A DNA stretch of 64,000 bases from NCBI GenBank assembly GCA_033065855.1, contig JAVXUO010000522.1, positions 1-64,000 on the forward strand, written 5' to 3'. The DNA comes from Escallonia rubra. Its lineage: Eukaryota > Streptophyta > Magnoliopsida > Escalloniales > Escalloniaceae. The position numbers were made by a program, and so were the translations under genes. The notes under the pieces are model-generated. The model searched no databases. It had not been told where the DNA came from and saw nothing but the letters and a program-made list of their open reading frames with translations. Shown here piece by piece: positions 60,401-64,000 of the stretch; position 1 is the first letter of the stretch, and each line of letters starts with the position of its first letter.

Positions 60401-60629
60401 TGGTAGGAGGTTGCATTTACGGGGTCAATTCTCCTAAAACTTGACACCTAATGCATATTTCCAGAAATTACAAATTAACCCCCAAAATTTCAAAATTATA
60501 TTTTTGCCCCAAAATTCTTTTAAGCTTCCACAAGCTTTTAATACCCGAGTATTGCTCAAAATTATAGCCCGTTTATTTTTCGGGTCACAGATGGCTATTT
60601 AACCGGCTCTCGAAGTTCGGGATATTACA
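57411..60629 (-). mobile_element. Solo LTR of chromovirus B family, TSD GGTAA
   Basis: A 3,219 bp segment from TGTAACATCCC to GGGATATTACA with a perfect 5 bp duplication GGTAA (57406-57410, 60630-60634). It shares ends and body with the LTR at 14803-18165. No internal domains and both flanks belong to the LINE, so it is a solo LTR formed by LTR-LTR recombination. CA-rich region at about 59550-60190. Orientation is inferred from the related LTR with its polypurine tract. Confidence 0.9.
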
Positions 60630-60959
60630 GGTAAACTGCTTGTAAAGCGATGCAAAGTAGGGTTTTTAAACCCGGTTAAACATGACCGGGCTGTACATGG
60701 ATGTGGCTTTAGGGACAGACTGTCTAGTGGCCCTTTGCCGTGTAAAAAATTGGGGTTGTCTCCATGGCTTATTAGACACCGACACAATTCCGGTGATGTG
60801 ATTTGGCGACCATTTAGTGATAACCTAAATTGGGAATGGATTGATGCCTTAATCTTTGAGCATCCTTTATCTGATTTGTCGCCTTTAAAAAGATCTTTGT
60901 TTCATAGAAACAATCCTTTCCTACTTTCGCCTGTCATGACTAACAAAAACCCTTCATCC

Positions 60960-61570
60960 CCAATGATACAACTTTGTTGGAACTGCTGTGGATTAGGTCA
61001 CGCCTTATCAGTTCGTGCATCATTAAAGATGACTGGGGTTTATAAACTTGATTGTCTTTTTTTACAAGAAACAAAAAGGCTAATAGCCTTTATTACCTCA
61101 AAATTCTTTAAAGCTTGGGTTTTCATCTACAACTGGAGTTGATCAAGAGATGGGGGGGGAGGGCTCTGTTACAAAAAGAGGCATGTGGGTTGGTTAGACG
61201 GATGAGTTGAAAGGTAAGTGTTCTTTATTTTGATAAAAATCTCATTCTTGTTCACTTTCAAAGCACCAATGATACATCCTGGGTATCGGGTTTTATCTAT
61301 GGCTATCTTATCTTGGCAAAACAGAAGAAAATTTGGGAAAGATTATCTGTAGCATATCAATTGTTAGATCTCCACTCTTACTAATCAAAGATTTTAACTA
61401 GGCCCTGCTACCCTCAGATAAGACAGGTCCCAATGCGAGGCTTACAAATGGGCATGAGAACCTGATGGAGCTATTGAGATCTTATCGATCAATGTATTTG
61501 AAATGGGTGGCCCCTCTTTTACGTGGACAAATAACCACCATCAGACTTGTACCAAAGAGCATATCGATCG
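60960..61570 (+). pseudogene. LINE endonuclease (APE-type) fragment
   Basis: Motifs in order: QLCWNCCGLGHALSVRA (Asn of the WNCRGLG motif), LDCLFLQETKR (catalytic Glu), a KDFN-type motif near 61390 (family GDFNE), GGPSFTWTNN at 61506-61535 and IDRGF near 61565 (family LDRxL). The frame changes at least twice between 61140 and 61500. The C-terminal SDHxP motif and reverse transcriptase are missing. In L1 elements this domain nicks target DNA for reverse transcription. Confidence 0.75.
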
Positions 61571-61689
61571 TGGATTTACATATATTGCTTGGATTTCCTT
61601 GTTCCCTCTTGCTACTCTCATAAATCTTGGCATCCAATTGTTTGACTACTCTCTTTTAATTCTCGACACTCAACCAATTATGCCTCATC

Positions 61690-63110
61690 TACAATGGCCA
61701 AAGCGGTTTGAGGCCTCTCTCCCCTCTCCGGCCACCACTTCACCCTCTCCCCTTTGGCCCTTCATCCACTTCACCCCACCACTATTCGCCAAGACCAACC
61801 CCATGGCTGAACTAACCCCTTTCGTCGAGGCCAAACTACCCATCTTCAGCCACCCCTCGGCCTAACCTCTTGACCAACCCTCCGCCCCACCTTCGGCCCT
61901 CACCTACATCTCACCTTCGGCCAAACACCAAAGCCAATGACCACCAACACCTTCTACCACCGCCCCCATTCTCACAAACATAACAAAGAAAAAAAAAACA
62001 TCAGTGTAAGATACAATTTGTCCAACACTTGGAACTCGGCGCTCGTGGCCCAACGTGTACGTTGCCATGCCCTTGGGTCGCGACGCTTGACTGCTCCTTG
62101 TGCCCATTTTTGTGCCCCTGCATCGCAACTTCAGACTGTGCCCCTGCCCCCGTTGCCATGCCCCTCGGTTGTGACGCACGACTGCGCCCCTGCTTCCGTC
62201 GCAGCACCCTTGCATCACGAGGTTCGACCGCGCCCCTGCATCGTAACGTCCGACCATACCCTTGCGCCCGTTGTCTCCCCCGTGATGTCCACATACTTGG
62301 CAGGTGGTGCAAAAGGCAGCTCGAACCATCTACTCCCATTCATTGTTCAGCACCCGTCGCCACGCCCCGGTTGCGACGTCGGCCTGCGCCCCTGCCTGTC
62401 GTCATGCCCGTGGACCGCAATGCCCAACTGCGCCCTTAGCCCATTATCGTGCCCCCCCCGTGTCACGATGTCCGACTGCTCCCCTTCGCCCGTTGTAATG
62501 CCCCGCGACGTCCACGTACTTGGTAGGTGGTATGCGAGGAAGCTCGAACCACCTACTCCCTTTCATTGTTCAATGCCTGTTACTGTGCCCCCACATTATG
62601 ACATTTGACCATGTCCCTGTGCCCGTCGCCATGCACCCAAATCATGATGCCCGAGTGCACTGCGCCCTCGCATCTCAACAATCTAAATATGCCCTCGCGC
62701 CAGTCGTCGCGCCTTGCATCGCGACGCGCTGCGACGTCCACGTACTTAGTAGGCAGTGCTAGAGGCAGTTTGGACCACTTATTCTTCCCGTTCCTTGTTC
62801 AGCATTCATCGTTGCGCCCATACATCGCAACATCCGACCGTACCCTTGCGCCTGTCGTCGCGCCCCCACGTCTCGACACCCTGTGACATCCACAAACTTA
62901 GTAGGTGGTGCACAAGGCAGCTCAAACCACCTACTCCTCATGTTCTTTGTCTAGCTCTTGTCGCCTCGTCCTATGTTGCGACATCCGATCGCGCCCCTGC
63001 GCCCGCCGTCGTGCCTCCCAATCGATGCCCAGGGATCCCCAGGCTTCAGTAGGTGGTGCACGATGTGGCTCGAGCTACCTACTCATCACCCTTGTCATTC
63101 AGTAACGACG
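61690..63110. repeat. GC-rich tandem repeats
   Basis: A unit containing a CACRTACTTRGYAGGTGGT-like phrase, then AAGGCAGCTCGAACCA and a CRYTGTTCAGCAC-like phrase, recurs near 62285, 62510, 62740, 62893 and 63045 with spacing of about 150-230 bp. Between these are CGCCCCTGC / GCGACGTCCGA-rich stretches. Open frames on both strands are Pro/Arg/Cys-rich by composition; none is recognised. Probably the internal or LTR part of the retroelement family at 63690-64000. Confidence 0.65.
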
Positions 63111-63689
63111 CCTATGACTTTTTGACCAACAAACATAAAAAAATCGTCTATGTATGAACTTGCAAATATGCATGCGCTACACGCATGGGTTGCCCCTCCG
63201 CACATACCGCATGCAGAGGGCTTATGTTGCTATCCCAATCTAGCTGCGCGTAAATGGACTGCTGTTATTCCATTCTGACTCCCACATTAGAACCACTGCT
63301 ATCCCAACCTGGCTGCGCACAGTTGGACCGCTGCTATCTCAACCACTACCCACATTTAAACTACTGCCCTCGAGCATTGTCACCGTGTCACATACCCTAG
63401 GTACAATGCCCGTCTGGGCGACACCTGTCGCGTGCCTGAACATCTCCACGTCAGGTGCCCCCCGCACGATGCCAGTCTCGACGACATCTGTTATGGTGCA
63501 TGTGCACCATTTCCACGTCACGTGTCCCTGAATGACGCCTGGCTCTATGACACCTGTCGCCGTGCTCGCGCACTATTTCCATGCCACGTGACCCTATCAC
63601 TGCACACAGTCTGCGGTGCCCATGCGCAGTGCTGCTTATACAGGTGCGGCCCCTTGCTTTTTGTTACACTAACACGTTCCTACCTTGGT

Positions 63690-64000
63690 CCATCCTTTCA
63701 CTACACCATGCACACATTGCCTTGGTCGTGGAACATGTTTTGACCCACTCCGCGGAGTGTGCAGCATCCTGTAAGGATATGCGACTCCCCTGGAACAATC
63801 TTCGCTAGGGATTTCTAAATGCTCCGGCATGAAGACTCCCCTTCTGCCAGGTACGACTCATCCTGGATGCTATCTCAACACGTCGGTAGGTGACTCTTTG
63901 GGACACTACCTTCGTGTGCTCCGGCACAAGGACTCACCCACGGAGATATGCGACTCCTCTGGGTTACTATCTCAGCTAGGGAGCTCCAACTGCTCAGCAT
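63690..64000 (+). mobile_element. LTR segment related to the solo LTR at 43310-45214, cut by window edge
   Basis: CACCATGCRCAC, CTTGGTCGTGGAACATG, GGAGTGTGCAGCATCCTG, GCTCCGGCAYGAAGACTCCC and CTTCTGCCAGGTA match the order of phrases at about 44030-44400 in the solo LTR. Same orientation. The element continues beyond the right edge. The stretch from 63111 to 63690 holds diverged copies of ATGACGCCTGGC- and CACCTGTCGC-like phrases. Confidence 0.65.

Larger units (their letters stand above)
53229..61680 (+). mobile_element. L1-type LINE remnant, split by three nested insertions
   Basis: ORF1-like sequence at 53340-54600 and endonuclease-like sequence at 60960-61570 are in the same direction and order as a plant L1. 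The intervening 6 kb holds a foldback element, a hAT MITE and a solo LTR. Subtracting these leaves about 3.5 kb. The reverse transcriptase is absent: coding similarity stops near 61570, and GC-rich repeat sequence begins near 61690. Confidence 0.75.

Noticed and set aside
61937-63105. Long Pro/Arg/Cys-rich frames on both strands
   Set aside because: They are opened by GC-rich tandem repeats; the same units recur in different frames.

Overview
The window is nuclear DNA of a flowering plant, most likely a eudicot. Evidence is the spliced host gene with plant-type codons and a telo-box promoter motif, and a dense set of plant transposon families: FAR1/MULE, plant mobile domain, Tekay-like and Tat-like Ty3/gypsy, hAT, CACTA and Stowaway. 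It is repeat-dominated. I can support only one ordinary host gene, plus one intact small gene carried inside a DNA transposon.

Layout. 1-5.6 kb: a Mutator-like element (MULE) with a rightward plant-mobile-domain/Ulp1-protease gene and a leftward, broken FAR1-type transposase gene, separated by four ~170 bp tandem repeats. 5.7-7.3 kb: duplicated LTR-like blocks. 7.9-8.95 kb: two arrays of short perfect hairpins. 9.3-11.2 kb: a very decayed fossil, possibly pararetroviral. 11.2-18.2 kb: two chromovirus copies on the minus strand, one inserted in the other. 19.5-23.1 kb: a CACTA element with a TGA target duplication, carrying an intact two-exon B3-domain gene. 24.2-36.5 kb: a chromovirus gag/protease piece, then a Tat-like gypsy fossil on the minus strand, split by a young 4.4 kb non-autonomous LTR element (28.0-32.4 kb) that holds an 81 bp tandem array open on both strands.

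37.0-51.7 kb: the host gene, a CWC21/SRRM2-type (cwf21 domain) spliceosome protein. Two exons of 365 and 1,666 nt are separated by a 12.6 kb intron. That intron holds a 7 kb Ac-like hAT element (TSD AGTTGACT), itself carrying a foldback element and a 1.9 kb solo LTR, plus a LINE reverse-transcriptase scrap and an 833 bp hAT-like MITE (TSD TGCTACAT).

53.2-61.6 kb: an L1-type LINE remnant (ORF1 and endonuclease) split by a foldback element, a 639 bp hAT MITE (TSD ACAGGAAT) and a 3.2 kb solo chromovirus LTR (TSD GGTAA). 61.7-64 kb: GC-rich tandem repeats, then sequence matching the solo LTR in the host intron.

Exact target duplications at six insertions give a relative order of events. No prokaryotic features, CRISPR, rRNA or tRNA genes were recognised. 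All coordinates come from reading the sequence; family names rest on motif recognition, not on database searches.
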